Below are positions 42,532 through 52,179 of a DNA stretch of 64,000 nt, in pieces. The notes beneath the pieces are model-generated. The model saw nothing but the letters and a program-made list of their open reading frames with translations, was not told the origin of the DNA and searched no databases. A program made the position numbers and the translations under genes. The stretch comes from SCGC-AAA076-P13 sp964276145. Lineage in GTDB: Bacteria; Pseudomonadota; Gammaproteobacteria; Magnimaribacterales; D2472. Each line of letters starts with the position of its first letter. Position 1 is the first letter of the stretch. The DNA lies in assembly GCA_964276145.1 (NCBI GenBank), contig CAXYDN010000010.1:1-64000 (forward strand), in the 5' to 3' direction.

Positions 42532-42969
42532 TTAAAACGGAATATCGTCGTCTGTTAACCCAGTTCCAGTATCATCTTGAGGAAAAGGAGATTCTGATTG
42601 ATCTGATGCCATTCCGTTATTAGAGTTTGATTGCCTTGATCCTAGCATAGTTAATTCACTGCCAACTATTTCAGTAGTCCATCTATCTGCACCTGATTTA
42701 TCTTGCCATTTTCTTGTCTGAAGTTTGCCTTCGATATATACACTTGAGCCTTTATCTAAATATTTTTCTACAATTTCAGCTAATTTTCCAAAATATACAA
42801 CCCTGTGCCACTCTGTTTTATCTCTCATTTCGCCACTTTCTTTATCTTTCCATGACTCGGTAGTAGCTATTGATATATTAGCTACTGCTGATTGAGTTGC
42901 TGTATATCTCATTTCAGGTTTTTGACCTAAATTGCCAACTAAAATTACTTTATTTACGCCTCTACTCAT
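42532..42969 (-). CDS. ssb: Single-stranded DNA-binding protein
   Basis: A 145-residue protein: OB domain at 1-112 (MSRGVNKVILVGNLGQKPEMRYT, EWHRVVYFGKLAEI, YIEGKLQTRKW), a short glycine-poor linker and the acidic tail DDDIPF that recruits replication and repair enzymes. The linker is shorter than in E. coli (178 residues). It diverges from uvrA, the conserved ssb/uvrA arrangement. Downstream enoyl-CoA hydratase and reductase genes follow with gaps of 12 and eight bases. Confidence 0.98.
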   Translation of the reverse strand: MSRGVNKVILVGNLGQKPEMRYTATQSAVANISIATTESWKDKESGEMRDKTEWHRVVYFGKLAEIVEKYLDKGSSVYIEGKLQTRKWQDKSGADRWTTEIVGSELTMLGSRQSNSNNGMASDQSESPFPQDDTGTGLTDDDIPF

Positions 42970-43039
42970 ATTTACCTCTTATAATATTCTTAGAAGTTTA
43001 ACCTATATTAATTTTTTCATCACGGATAATTTAAATCTT

Positions 43040-45857
43040 ATGGATAGTATTTTTATAAAAGGCGCTCGTACACATAATCTTAAAAATATAAGTCTTGAAA
43101 TCCCAAGAAATAAGATCATTGTTATAACTGGGCTTTCTGGATCAGGAAAGTCATCATTAGCCTTCGATACTTTATATGCAGAAGGTCAAAGACGTTATGT
43201 TGAGTCGCTTTCCACATACGCTCGACAATTTTTGTCTATGATGGAAAAACCAGACGTAGATCAAATCGAAGGCCTTTCTCCCGCAATATCTATTGAGCAA
43301 AAATCTACTTCACATAACCCAAGATCCACTGTTGGTACTGTTACTGAAATATACGATTATCTTCGATTGCTGTATGCAAGAATTGGATCTCCAATTTGTC
43401 CTGATCATGGCGAGGAGCTTAAAGCAAAAACTGTCTCTGAAATATGCGATGAAGTTCTTAAAATTAAAGAAGGTACAAAAGTTATGATCTTATCTCCGAT
43501 AGTAAGAGGTAAGAAAGGAGAACATCTAGCTATATATGATGATTTAAGAAAAAGTGGATACGTAAGAGTCAAAGTAAATGGAACTGTTTATCCTATTGAA
43601 GAATTCCCTGAACTTGAAAAAAATAGAAAAGCATGATATTTCAGCAGTAATTGACAGGCTTGTTATTAAGAATAATGAAGAAGATAGGTCAAGGCTTGCT
43701 GAGTCTGTTGAAACATCTCTAAATCTTTCTAGTGGGCTTGTTGAAATAGAAAATATTGATAAGAAACTATCTAATTTATACTCATCTAACTTTTCTTGTT
43801 CTCAATGCGGCTATGCAATTGCAGAACTTGAGCCAAGAATGTTTTCATTTAATAATCCATATGGTGCATGTACAAGATGTGATGGCCTTGGTGTAATTCA
43901 ATATTTTAATGAAAACAGATTAATCCAAGATGATGAAGTATCTATTTCAAATGGGGCAATTAAAGGCTGGACCAGAAGAAATCGCTTCTATTTTTATCAG
44001 CTTAAATGTATAAGTGCGCATTATGATTTTAGCTTAACTACAAAATGGAAAGACTATCCTCAAAGTATCAAAGATGTGATTCTTTGGGGTTCAAAAGAAA
44101 AAATTGATTTCTCGCATAGATTTAGAAGCGGCAGTAGAATTGTAAGGAAGCACAAATTTGAAGGAATTATCCCAAGCACAGAAAGAAGATTCAAAGAGAC
44201 TGATTCAGATTTTATTAGGGATGAGTTATCCAAATTAATGTCTAAGAGCTCATGTGACGAGTGTGGTGGTTCAAGGCTCAATACTCAATCAAGAAATGTT
44301 TTTATTAACAAAACACAAATTCATGAAATTACTGGCATGCGAATTAATGATGCTTTGAGCTTTATAAAAAATATGAAGCTAGAAGGAGCAAAAAAGAAGA
44401 TAGCCGAAAAAATTCTTAAAGAAATTACAGAGAGGCTAACCTTTCTTGAGGATGTTGGGCTCAACTATCTAACACTCGAGAGAAGTGCTGATACATTATC
44501 TGGTGGTGAAGCTCAAAGAATTAGATTAGCAAGCCAAATTGGATCAGGGTTAGTAGGTGTCACCTATGTTCTTGACGAGCCCTCGATTGGCCTTCACCAA
44601 AGAGATAATGAAAAGTTAATAAAAACCCTTAATAATCTTAAAAGCCTAGGAAATACTGTAATTGTTGTTGAGCATGACGAGGAAGCTATTAGGTGTGCCG
44701 ATCATATTATCGATATAGGTCCAGGAGCTGGTAAGCATGGTGGAGAAATCTGCGCTGAAGGAGATCTTAAAGAAATACTAAACAATAAAAACTCTATAAC
44801 TGCTAAATACTTAACAGGCGAGAAAGGAATTAAAGTGCCATCAAAGAGAGTTGCACCAAATGATAAAATAATCAAAATCAATAATGCCTCTGAAAATAAT
44901 CTTCAAAATATTTCAGCAGAAATACCTGTTGGTATTTTTACATGCATAACAGGAGTATCAGGATCAGGAAAGTCATCTTTAATTAATCAAACCTTACTTC
45001 CAATAAGTTCTTTTATGCTGAATAAAGCAAAACTTAGCAAAGAAATTAAATGCGATAAAATTGATGGGCTTGAGCACCTAGACAAAGTCATTAGTATAGA
45101 TCAATCTCCAATAGGAAGAACTCCAAGATCTAATCCTGCTACATATACTGGTTTATTTTCATACATAAGAGATCTGCTATCTCAAACTATAGAAGCTAAA
45201 TCTAGAGGGTATAAACCAGGTAGATTCAGTTTTAATGTAAAGGGTGGAAGATGCGAAGCATGCCAAGGGGATGGTATGACTAAAGTTGAGATGCATTTCT
45301 TGGCTGACGTTTATGTAAAGTGCGATGTATGTGAAGGAGCTAGATATAATGAACAAACTTTGGAAGTTAAATACAAAGATAAAAATATTAGTGATATTTT
45401 AAATATGACCGTTGAGGAAGCGTTAGATTTTTTTGATGCACTTCCAGCTTTGAAAAAAAAGCTAGTAACTTTAGATGATGTGGGTTTGGGCTATATAACT
45501 TTGGGTCAGTCTGCTACAACTCTATCTGGTGGGGAAGCTCAAAGAATTAAACTTGCGAAGGAATTATCAAAAAGGAGTACAGGCAAAACTTTATTTATAT
45601 TAGACGAACCAACAACAGGCCTTCATTTTGCTGATATAGAATTATTACTAAAAGTTTTAAATAGGTTAAAAAATCAAGGAAATACTATACTTGTTATAGA
45701 GCACAATCTTGATGTTATTAAGACAGCCGATTGGATTATTGACTTAGGTCCAGAAGGTGGCAGTGACGGAGGTAAGATAGTTGCTACAGGCACTCCTGAA
45801 GATGTTGCTAAAGTTAGCAACTCCTTCACAGGTCAATTTCTAGAAAAAATGCTCTAG
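43040..45857 (+). pseudogene. uvrA: Excinuclease ABC subunit A, interrupted by a one-base frameshift
   Basis: The UvrA frame begins at the ATG at 43040 (MDSIFIKGARTHNL), with Walker A GLSGSGKSS, but ends at a TGA at 43636 after 199 residues or so. The rest continues in the +1 frame from about 43617 to 45857: zinc module CSQCGY, signature LSGGEAQRIRLA, second Walker A GVSGSGKSS, zinc module CEACQGDG and LSGGEAQRIKLA. The switch lies at seven A (43617-43623); with six A the join reads PELEKIEKHDISAV, in register with E. coli UvrA, and the protein has 938 residues (E. coli 940). So this is a sequencing or assembly error, or a very recent mutation. UvrA recognises bulky DNA damage. I see no LexA box upstream. 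Confidence 0.9.
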
Positions 45858-45865
45858 GTTCTAAA

Positions 45866-46279
45866 TTAAGCTGCTGTTTCGTCTTTTAGTTCTGGAGCTT
45901 CTGTAGAAGTAGCATCTTCGGCTGATCTATCTACAAGTTCTATATAAGCCATATCAGCTTTATCTCCAGGCCTGAAACCTGCTTTAATTATTCTGGTATA
46001 TCCGCCTTTTCTATCTATAGAATTAACAGAAACTTCAGTAAATAATTTAGCTACAGCTGAGTCAGATCTTAGTCTACTAAAAGCGAGTCTTCTGTTGGCA
46101 ACAGTGTCTTCTTTTCCAAGAGTAATGAGTGGTTCAATAACTTTTCTTAACTCTTTTGCTTTTGGTAAAGTAGTTCTAATAATATCTTGCTCTATTAATG
46201 CTATAGCAAGATTTTTTAGCAATGCTTTTCTGTGTGAAGAATTTCTATTAAGTTTTCTTCCTGCTTTTCTATGTCTCAT
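45866..46279 (-). CDS. rplQ: Large ribosomal subunit protein L17
   Basis: A 137-residue protein near the peptide exit. MRHRKAGRKLNRNSSHRKALLKNLA begins the family; GYTRIIKAGFRPGDKADMAYIELVD follows. The C-terminal tail is about ten residues longer than in E. coli and acidic (EAPELKDE). It is the last gene of the S10-spc-alpha superoperon and ends eight bases from the uvrA stop; no terminator is visible between. Confidence 0.98.
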   Translation of the reverse strand: MRHRKAGRKLNRNSSHRKALLKNLAIALIEQDIIRTTLPKAKELRKVIEPLITLGKEDTVANRRLAFSRLRSDSAVAKLFTEVSVNSIDRKGGYTRIIKAGFRPGDKADMAYIELVDRSAEDATSTEAPELKDETAA

Positions 46280-46282
46280 GTT

Positions 46283-47248
46283 TTATCCTACTGGCGGCCA
46301 GTTTTCTACATTCATTCCCAATGAAAGTTCTTTAGATGCTAAAACATCTTTGATTTCATTTAATGACTTTTTACCAAGATTCGGAGTTTTAAGTAAATCA
46401 AACTCAGATCTATGTATTAAATCTCCTATAAGAAAAATACTTTCTGCTTTGAGGCAGTTCGTTGATCTTACAGTTAATTCTAACTCTTCTATGGACCTCA
46501 ACAAGAATGGATCAAAATCATTTTGATCTTTTTTAGCTTCTTGCTCAGCAATTGCATCTAAGTCAACAAACGAACTAAGCTGCTGTTGAAGGATAGTAGC
46601 TGAATGTTCAATGGCCATTTTTGGATCTAATGTACCATCAGTTTCTAATTCAATTACTAACTTATCAAGATCTGTTCTTTTTTCAAACCTTGCATTATCA
46701 ACAGTATAAGAAACTCTTCTAACTGGACTATATGAGGCATCAACTTTTAATGCGCCAACAACCCTATCCTCATCATCTCTTAAATCAGCTGGCTCATAAC
46801 CCCTTCCAGTCCTTACTGTAAGAGTCATCTTTAAGTTAACTTTATCTACTATTGTTGCTACATGAAAATCTTGATTTGTTAATTCAACATTTCCTGGAAC
46901 TTCAAAAGATGATGCCAAAACATCACATGGACCAGTTATATCAAGAGTAATCTCTGCTTGGTTGCCTTCAATAACATTAACAGGCATATCTTTGATATTT
47001 AAAAGAATGTCTATAACATCTTCTCTAACGCCTTCTATGGTGCTGTACTCATGTGAAATGCCATCTATAGCGACATCTGTAACAGCAGCTCCTGGCATTG
47101 AAGAAAGCAAAATTCTTCTTAATGCATTTCCAAGTGTATGGCCAAAACCTCTTTCGAGTGGCTCTAATGTAATCTTTGACAGATTAGGTGTTACGTCATC
47201 AACCTGTATTTCAGTTGGGACTAAAAGATCTATAACTGATATTTGCAT
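46283..47248 (-). CDS. rpoA: RNA polymerase alpha subunit
   Basis: A 321-residue subunit. The start is set at the ATG giving MQISVIDLL (E. coli MQGSVTEFL) with a GGAG site; an upstream in-frame start would add 23 unrelated residues. The N-terminal domain dimerises and holds beta and beta' (LEPLERGFGHTLGNALRRILLSS), the C-terminal domain has the UP-element-binding surface (TVRSTNCLKAE, LKTPNLGKKSLNEIK). It lies between rpsD and rplQ, as in the alpha operon. Confidence 0.98.
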   Translation of the reverse strand: MQISVIDLLVPTEIQVDDVTPNLSKITLEPLERGFGHTLGNALRRILLSSMPGAAVTDVAIDGISHEYSTIEGVREDVIDILLNIKDMPVNVIEGNQAEITLDITGPCDVLASSFEVPGNVELTNQDFHVATIVDKVNLKMTLTVRTGRGYEPADLRDDEDRVVGALKVDASYSPVRRVSYTVDNARFEKRTDLDKLVIELETDGTLDPKMAIEHSATILQQQLSSFVDLDAIAEQEAKKDQNDFDPFLLRSIEELELTVRSTNCLKAESIFLIGDLIHRSEFDLLKTPNLGKKSLNEIKDVLASKELSLGMNVENWPPVG

Positions 47249-47270
47249 AATTTTCTCCGTCTTTAATATT

Positions 47271-47894
47271 TTATTTTGAGTAAAGCTCAACAATAAGGTT
47301 TTCGTTAATTTCAGCACTTAAGTCAGTTCTATCAGGAACTGATTTAAATACTCCCTTCAAATTTGCTTCATCAACTTCAATCCAATCACATTCTTCCCTT
47401 GTTGCTGCAATTTTTAGAGCTGAAGCTATTCTTAAATGACCCTTCTTTTTATCTCTAACTTGAATTTCATCACCCGGTTGTATTTGGTAGGAAGGAATAT
47501 TTACAACATTTCCATTTATCTTAAATGCTTTATGAGAAACCATTTGCCTAGATTCTGCTCTTGTTGATCCAAAACCCATTCTGTATACAACATTATCCAT
47601 TCTAGACTCTAATAAGCTTAATAAGTTTTCTCCTGTATTACCTTTTGATGATGCAGCTTTTTTATAATAATTTCTAAACTGCTTCTCTAAAACTCCATAC
47701 ATACGCCTAACTTTTTGCTTTTCTCTAAGCTGAAGCCCGTAGTCAGATAATCTACCTCTTCTAGCGCCGGCTGCAACACCTGGAGGTGAATCCATATTGC
47801 ACTTAGATTCGATAGCCCTTACGCCACTTTTTAAGTAAAGATCTGTGCCTTCTCTTCTAGAAAGTCTTAATGTTGGTCCTGTATATCTTGCCAT
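47271..47894 (-). CDS. rpsD: Small ribosomal subunit protein S4
   Basis: A 207-residue primary 16S rRNA binder; in E. coli it is also the repressor of the alpha operon. Motifs are MARYTGPTLRLSRREG, YGLQLREKQKVRRMYGV and the S4 RNA-binding segment LESRMDNVVYRMGFGSTRAESRQ-type at about 94-115, then VNIPSYQIQPGDEI. There is no zinc-binding cysteine cluster. Length as in E. coli (206). Confidence 0.98.
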   Translation of the reverse strand: MARYTGPTLRLSRREGTDLYLKSGVRAIESKCNMDSPPGVAAGARRGRLSDYGLQLREKQKVRRMYGVLEKQFRNYYKKAASSKGNTGENLLSLLESRMDNVVYRMGFGSTRAESRQMVSHKAFKINGNVVNIPSYQIQPGDEIQVRDKKKGHLRIASALKIAATREECDWIEVDEANLKGVFKSVPDRTDLSAEINENLIVELYSK

Positions 47895-47905
47895 TTAATA
47901 CTCCG

Positions 47906-48283
47906 TTAAACTCTTCTTTTTTTAGATGGGCGACATCCGTTATGAGGAAGTGGTGTTACATCTGTAATACTTCTAATTTTTAAACCACATGCATTCAATG
48001 CTCTTATTGCTGATTCTCTTCCGCCACCAGGTCCTTTAACTTTTACGTCTAAATTTATCATTCCAAATTCTTTTGCCGCATTTCCAGCCTTATCTGCTGC
48101 TATTTGAGCTGCAAAAGGTGTGCTTTTTCTTGATCCTTTAAATCCTGAGCCTCCAGATGTAGCCCAGCATACTGTATTACCTTGTTTATCGGTAATAGTA
48201 ATGATCGTATTGTTAAAAGATGAATGCACGTGAGCAACACCATCTGTAACAATTTTCTTTCCTTTTTTTCCTTTTACTGCCAT
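47906..48283 (-). CDS. rpsK: Small ribosomal subunit protein S11
   Basis: A 125-residue platform protein. VAHVHSSFNNTIITITD, GNTVCWATSGGSGFKGSRKSTPFAAQ and VTPLPHNGCRPSKKRRV are the standard signatures. It starts one base after rpsM. Confidence 0.98.
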   Translation of the reverse strand: MAVKGKKGKKIVTDGVAHVHSSFNNTIITITDKQGNTVCWATSGGSGFKGSRKSTPFAAQIAADKAGNAAKEFGMINLDVKVKGPGGGRESAIRALNACGLKIRSITDVTPLPHNGCRPSKKRRV

Positions 48284-48284
48284 T

Positions 48285-48644
48285 TTATGATCCTCTCATA
48301 GGCTTTTTAGGGCCCTTTCTAGTTCTAGCATTATTTTTTGTATTTTGACCTCTAGTTGGAAGTTTTCTTCTATGTCTTATTCCTCTATAACTTCCAAGAT
48401 CCATTAATCTTTTAATATTTGTACTAATGTTTCTTCTTAAGTCTCCTTCGACAACTATTTTGCCAATTGCAGTTCTTAAGTTTTCTACTTCTTCTTCTGA
48501 AAGATCAGATATTTTTCTTGTGTAATCTATTTTTAATTCAGCACATATGTTCTGAGCTGTTTTTCTACCAATTCCAAAAATATGTGTTAGAGAAATCTCT
48601 ACATGTTTATTTTCTGGAATATTTACTCCTGCGATCCTAGCCAT
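48285..48644 (-). CDS. rpsM: Small ribosomal subunit protein S13
   Basis: A 119-residue head protein contacting the P-site tRNA and the large subunit. MARIAGVNIPENKHVEISLTHI-type start, GIGRKTAQNIC and the terminal GQNTKNNARTRKGP with basic tail are seen. Three bases separate it from rpmJ. Confidence 0.98.
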   Translation of the reverse strand: MARIAGVNIPENKHVEISLTHIFGIGRKTAQNICAELKIDYTRKISDLSEEEVENLRTAIGKIVVEGDLRRNISTNIKRLMDLGSYRGIRHRRKLPTRGQNTKNNARTRKGPKKPMRGS

Positions 48645-48647
48645 ATA

Positions 48648-48764
48648 TTAACCTTGCCTTTGTTTATGTTTTTGGTCTGTTTTACAGATCACAAAAAGAA
48701 CGCCATTACGCCTTACAATTTTGCAATTTCTGCATATTTTTTTAACTGATGCTTTAACTTTCAT
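48648..48764 (-). CDS. rpmJ: Large ribosomal subunit protein L36, zinc-binding form
   Basis: A 38-residue protein beginning MKVKASVKKICRNCK. C11, C14, C27 and H33 form the zinc ribbon of the C+ type. It ends three bases before rpsM and begins one base after the secY stop, the usual place between spc and alpha genes. The start ATG is at 48762-48764. Confidence 0.96.
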   Translation of the reverse strand: MKVKASVKKICRNCKIVRRNGVLFVICKTDQKHKQRQG

Positions 48765-48765
48765 A

Positions 48766-50067
48766 TTACCTTTTATAATTTTTTAAATTAGCTTTCTTCA
48801 TTAAAGAAGCGTATTGGGATGACATCATGTGAGATTGAACCTGAGCCATGAAATCCATAAGTACAACTACAATAATTAATACAGATGTTCCGCCAACCGA
48901 GATAGTTGGTGATATTCCAGCAAAATTAATAAGTGCAAGTGGTAACAAACAGATAAGTGTTAAATAAATTGCTCCAAATACAGTAAGTCTTGCAAGAACA
49001 GAGTCTATATAATTCGAGGTTTGCTCTCCAGGTCTAATACCAGCAATATATGCTCCAGAACGTTTCAAGTTATCTGATACTTCTCTTGTATTAAAAGTTA
49101 AAGCTAGCCAAATAAAACAAAAACTAATAATTAAGCCAGCAAAAACTAGTATATATAATGGTTGACCTGGATTAAGAGCTAATGAGAAACTCTGAAGAAA
49201 CCCAAAAGATTCACTTTGACCAAACCATGTAGAAAGAGATGCTGGGAATAGTAAAAAAGTACTTGCAAAAATCGCAGGTATAACTCCAGCCATATTAACT
49301 TTAAATGGAAGATGACTTGTCTGAGCTTGCATTAATTTTCTTCCTTGCTGTCTTTGAGCATAGTTGACAGTAATTCTTCTTTGTCCTCTTTCAATAAAAA
49401 CAACAATGGCTATAACTGCCATTGATAAAAGGCCAATAGCGATTAATAGAAGAACACTTATATCACCTTGTCTTGACTGCTCAAGGGCTTGCCCAATAGC
49501 TCCAGGTATTCCTGTTAAGATACTTGTAGCGATAATGATTGAAATCCCATTACCAATACCTCTTTCAGATACCTGCTCACCCAACCACATAAGAAACATT
49601 GTTCCTGCTACAACTGAGAAAACTGCAGAAACAAAAAATGATGGTCCTGGTGTGTATGCAAGACCACTTGCAGATAAAGTTACTGCTAAGGCAGATGCTT
49701 GAATAAATGCAAGAATAGCTGTTCCATATCTAGTATATTGAGTAATGGTATTTCTGCCTGCCTGGCCATCTTTTTTAAGCTCTTGTAGATATGGAATCGA
49801 GTTAGAAAACAGTTGCATTATGATGGCTGATGATATGTATGGCACCACATTAAGTGCAAAAATACTCATTCTCTCTAAAGCACCACCAGAGAAGAGATTG
49901 AACATCTCAATAATAGTGCCTTGGTTTTGATCAAATAATGCTGCAAGTCTATCTGGATCTATACCAGGAATAGGTATATGAGTTCCAATTCTGTATACAA
50001 GAATTGCAACAAATACAAATCGTAATCTTTTCCAAAGATCACTCATACCTTGTCCCTGTTCAGCCAT
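48766..50067 (-). CDS. secY: Preprotein translocase subunit SecY
   Basis: A 433-residue, ten-helix protein-conducting channel of the inner membrane. Visible: the plug segment after the first helix (IPGIDPDRL), ALNVVPYISSAIIMQL, GQAGRNTITQYTRYGT, the cytoplasmic loop VNYAQRQQGRK and IRPGEQTSNYIDSVL, which contact SecA and the ribosome. It follows rplO by three bases, keeping the spc gene order. Confidence 0.98.
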   Translation of the reverse strand: MAEQGQGMSDLWKRLRFVFVAILVYRIGTHIPIPGIDPDRLAALFDQNQGTIIEMFNLFSGGALERMSIFALNVVPYISSAIIMQLFSNSIPYLQELKKDGQAGRNTITQYTRYGTAILAFIQASALAVTLSASGLAYTPGPSFFVSAVFSVVAGTMFLMWLGEQVSERGIGNGISIIIATSILTGIPGAIGQALEQSRQGDISVLLLIAIGLLSMAVIAIVVFIERGQRRITVNYAQRQQGRKLMQAQTSHLPFKVNMAGVIPAIFASTFLLFPASLSTWFGQSESFGFLQSFSLALNPGQPLYILVFAGLIISFCFIWLALTFNTREVSDNLKRSGAYIAGIRPGEQTSNYIDSVLARLTVFGAIYLTLICLLPLALINFAGISPTISVGGTSVLIIVVVLMDFMAQVQSHMMSSQYASLMKKANLKNYKR

Positions 50068-50070
50068 ATC

Positions 50071-50580
50071 TTATTCCGAAACCTCGTCGTCTGTTTTTTT
50101 TATGCCTTTTGGTCTTATAGCTGTCTCAATAATGTCAGCAACACTGCCACCAGCTTTTTCTATAGACTCTTTTGCACCCTTTGTAACCTTAATGCCTTCA
50201 ACATTTAATTTTGATGAAAGATCAAAAGTACCAAAAATTTTAACTTTCTTAACTGCCTTCGAGATAATCTTTTTTTCTTTTAAAGTTTCTAAAGTCACTA
50301 AATCTAAGCCATCAATATTTTTAACATTAACTTCTTTTAAGTGGTTATTTTTTCTTGAAGAAAAACCAAATTTTGGTAATCTCATTTGAAGTGGCATTTG
50401 CCCACCCTCAAAACCAGCTCTTACTCCACCACCTGTTCTTGATTTTTGTCCTTTATGACCTCTTCCGGCAGTTTTACCAGTTCCTGAACCCATTCCCCTT
50501 CCAACTCTTTTCCTGTTTTGAGCAGTTCCTTCGTTGCTTAAGCTATTAAGTTTCATTATGTTTGTATCATTTTCACTCAT
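50071..50580 (-). CDS. rplO: Large ribosomal subunit protein L15
   Basis: A 169-residue late-assembly protein. The start at 50580 has an AGGA site eight bases away; an internal ATG at 50556 (MKLNSLSNEG) fits the E. coli start better but lacks a ribosome site. GRGMGSGTGKTAGRGHKGQKSR and VRAGFEGGQMPLQMRLPK are conserved. Compared with E. coli (144) it has a short N-terminal addition and an acidic C-terminus. Confidence 0.95.
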   Translation of the reverse strand: MSENDTNIMKLNSLSNEGTAQNRKRVGRGMGSGTGKTAGRGHKGQKSRTGGGVRAGFEGGQMPLQMRLPKFGFSSRKNNHLKEVNVKNIDGLDLVTLETLKEKKIISKAVKKVKIFGTFDLSSKLNVEGIKVTKGAKESIEKAGGSVADIIETAIRPKGIKKTDDEVSE

Positions 50581-50581
50581 C

Positions 50582-50770
50582 TTAGTTTTCCTGAATCTCA
50601 ATCATGTCAGATATTTTATTAACCAATCCACGATTACTTGGAGTATCTAATACAGTAACTGTTTGATTAAGTTTCTTAAATCCCAATCCTTTAATGCACA
50701 GTTTATGTTTTTTCATTCTGCCAATTCCGCTTTTGACTAGTTTTAAAGTCATTGTTTTTTCTTTACTCAT
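50582..50770 (-). CDS. rpmD: Large ribosomal subunit protein L30
   Basis: A 62-residue protein with LVKSGIGRMKKHKLCIKGLGF and QTVTVLDTPSNRGLVNKI, typical of L30. It overlaps the rpsE stop as ATGA; an internal ATG at 50752 is an alternative start. Confidence 0.95.
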   Translation of the reverse strand: MSKEKTMTLKLVKSGIGRMKKHKLCIKGLGFKKLNQTVTVLDTPSNRGLVNKISDMIEIQEN

Positions 50771-51276
50771 GATGCTTGTTCAACCTTTTTCCCTCTTCTT
50801 GCGGCAACTGTTTCTGGAGATTCCATTGCGCTTAAAGCATTAATAGTAGCTCTAACAACATTAACTGGATTTGTAGATCCATAGCATTTTGCTAATACAT
50901 TTTGAACTCCGGCTAACTCAAGAACAGCTCTCATTGCTCCTCCGGCAATAATACCTGTACCTTCTGAAGCTGGCTGCATATATACATTTGCTGATCCATG
51001 CTTAGCTTTAACTGGATACCAAAGAGTCGTATTGTTTAATTCAACTTCAACCATACTTCTTCTTGCATTTTCCATAGCCTTTTGAATAGCGATAGGCACT
51101 TCTTTTGCCTTACCCCTCCCAAAGCCCACTCTTCCATTACCATCACCAACAACAGTAAGGGCAGTAAAACCAAATATTCTTCCACCCTTAACAACTTTAG
51201 CTACTCTATTAACCTGAACTAACTTTTCTTCAAGAGCATCGACTTGTTGATTATTTGCTACATTATTATCTTTCAT
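50767..51276 (-). CDS. rpsE: Small ribosomal subunit protein S5
   Basis: A 169-residue protein at the mRNA entry and decoding fidelity site. The double-stranded-RNA-binding-like N domain has RVAKVVKGGRIFGFTALTVVG and GRVGFGRGKAKEVP; the C domain has GTGIIAGGAMRAVLELAG. Length is as in E. coli (167). Confidence 0.98.
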   Translation of the reverse strand: MKDNNVANNQQVDALEEKLVQVNRVAKVVKGGRIFGFTALTVVGDGNGRVGFGRGKAKEVPIAIQKAMENARRSMVEVELNNTTLWYPVKAKHGSANVYMQPASEGTGIIAGGAMRAVLELAGVQNVLAKCYGSTNPVNVVRATINALSAMESPETVAARRGKKVEQAS

Positions 51277-51283
51277 AATTTAA

Positions 51284-51631
51284 TTAAAACTCCAATCCAG
51301 CTTTTCTAGCAGAATCAGCCAAAGCTTTTATTCGGCCATGATATTTATATCCTGATCTGTCAAAAACTACTTTTTTGACTCCATTTTCTATTGCTCTTTC
51401 AGCAACTCTTTTACCTACAGATTCTGCACCTTCAACATTATTAGATTTTGCGTCTGAATCTTTTTCAACAGTAGATGCTGATGCAATAACTTTGGTTCCT
51501 AAGCTATCAAAAATTTGAGCATAAAAGTGCTTAGATGACCTATACACCGTTAATCTAGGATTTTCTTGATCCTTGATATTCATTCTTGTTTTCTTTGCTC
51601 TTCTTATTCTTGATAAATTTTTTATACTCAT
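51284..51631 (-). CDS. rplR: Large ribosomal subunit protein L18
   Basis: A 115-residue 5S rRNA-binding protein. The start at the ATG giving MSIKNLSRIRRAKK fits the family length (117 in E. coli); a longer frame would run into rplF. RLTVYRSSKHFYAQ, VASASTVEKD-like IASASTVEKD and FDRSGYKYHGRIKALADSARKAGLEF are conserved (last stretch from about residue 90). Confidence 0.97.
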   Translation of the reverse strand: MSIKNLSRIRRAKKTRMNIKDQENPRLTVYRSSKHFYAQIFDSLGTKVIASASTVEKDSDAKSNNVEGAESVGKRVAERAIENGVKKVVFDRSGYKYHGRIKALADSARKAGLEF

Positions 51632-51635
51632 TTTT

Positions 51636-52178
51636 TTATGCTCCAGCAGCTTTCTTAGCTTCTTTTCTTCTGACAGTCTCATCAGAATATCTGACGCCTT
51701 TGCCTTTATATGGCTCAGGAGGTCTAAATGCTCTAATTTCAGCAGCTGCTTGTCCTAATATTTGTTTATTGTGGCTTTTAAGAACAACTTCTGTTTGTGA
51801 TGGAGTTTCTACTTGGACTTCTTCTGGCAATTGGTATTTAACAGGATGAGAGAAACCGAGGGTTAATTCAAGAAGTTTTCCTGAGGCTTTGGCTCTGTAT
51901 CCAACACCCTTAAGTTCGAGCTTTTTTTCAAAGCCCTTAGAAACGCCAACAATCATATTATTAACAATAGCTCTAGTTGTGCCAGCTAAAGCAACTGATT
52001 GTTGATTATCTTCATCATACTTAACACTAATAATATTTTCTGATACTTCAAGGGCAATGGTATCTGGTAGATCAAATTTAATCTCGCCAACCTTACCTTT
52101 AACTTCTATTAGTTTATCTGTAACGTTAACGGTAACACCATCTACAATTTCTATAGGATTTTTTGCTACTCTAGACAT
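51636..52178 (-). CDS. rplF: Large ribosomal subunit protein L6
   Basis: A 180-residue protein next to the sarcin-ricin loop. The start is set at MSRVAKNPIEI, as in E. coli (MSRVAKAPV); upstream in-frame codons belong to rpsH. VGVSKGFEKKLELKGVGYRA, LTLGFSHPVKY and PEPYKGKGVRY are diagnostic. Confidence 0.97.
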   Translation of the reverse strand: MSRVAKNPIEIVDGVTVNVTDKLIEVKGKVGEIKFDLPDTIALEVSENIISVKYDEDNQQSVALAGTTRAIVNNMIVGVSKGFEKKLELKGVGYRAKASGKLLELTLGFSHPVKYQLPEEVQVETPSQTEVVLKSHNKQILGQAAAEIRAFRPPEPYKGKGVRYSDETVRRKEAKKAAGA

Positions 52179-52179
52179 A

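Noticed and set aside
42970..43039. LexA box in the ssb/uvrA divergent region
   Set aside because: No CTGT-N8-ACAG-like palindrome is visible, only AT-rich sequence with a TATAAT at 42980-42985.
43617..43623. Programmed -1 frameshift at the uvrA A-run
   Set aside because: The downstream frame is +1 relative to the first half, so a -1 slip on the A-run would not produce UvrA; no stimulating structure was recognised.
47249..47317. Longer rpoA start adding 23 residues
   Set aside because: The family start is MQ.SV.., preceded by a good GGAG at the internal ATG; the extra residues lie in the rpsD-rpoA gap and resemble nothing.
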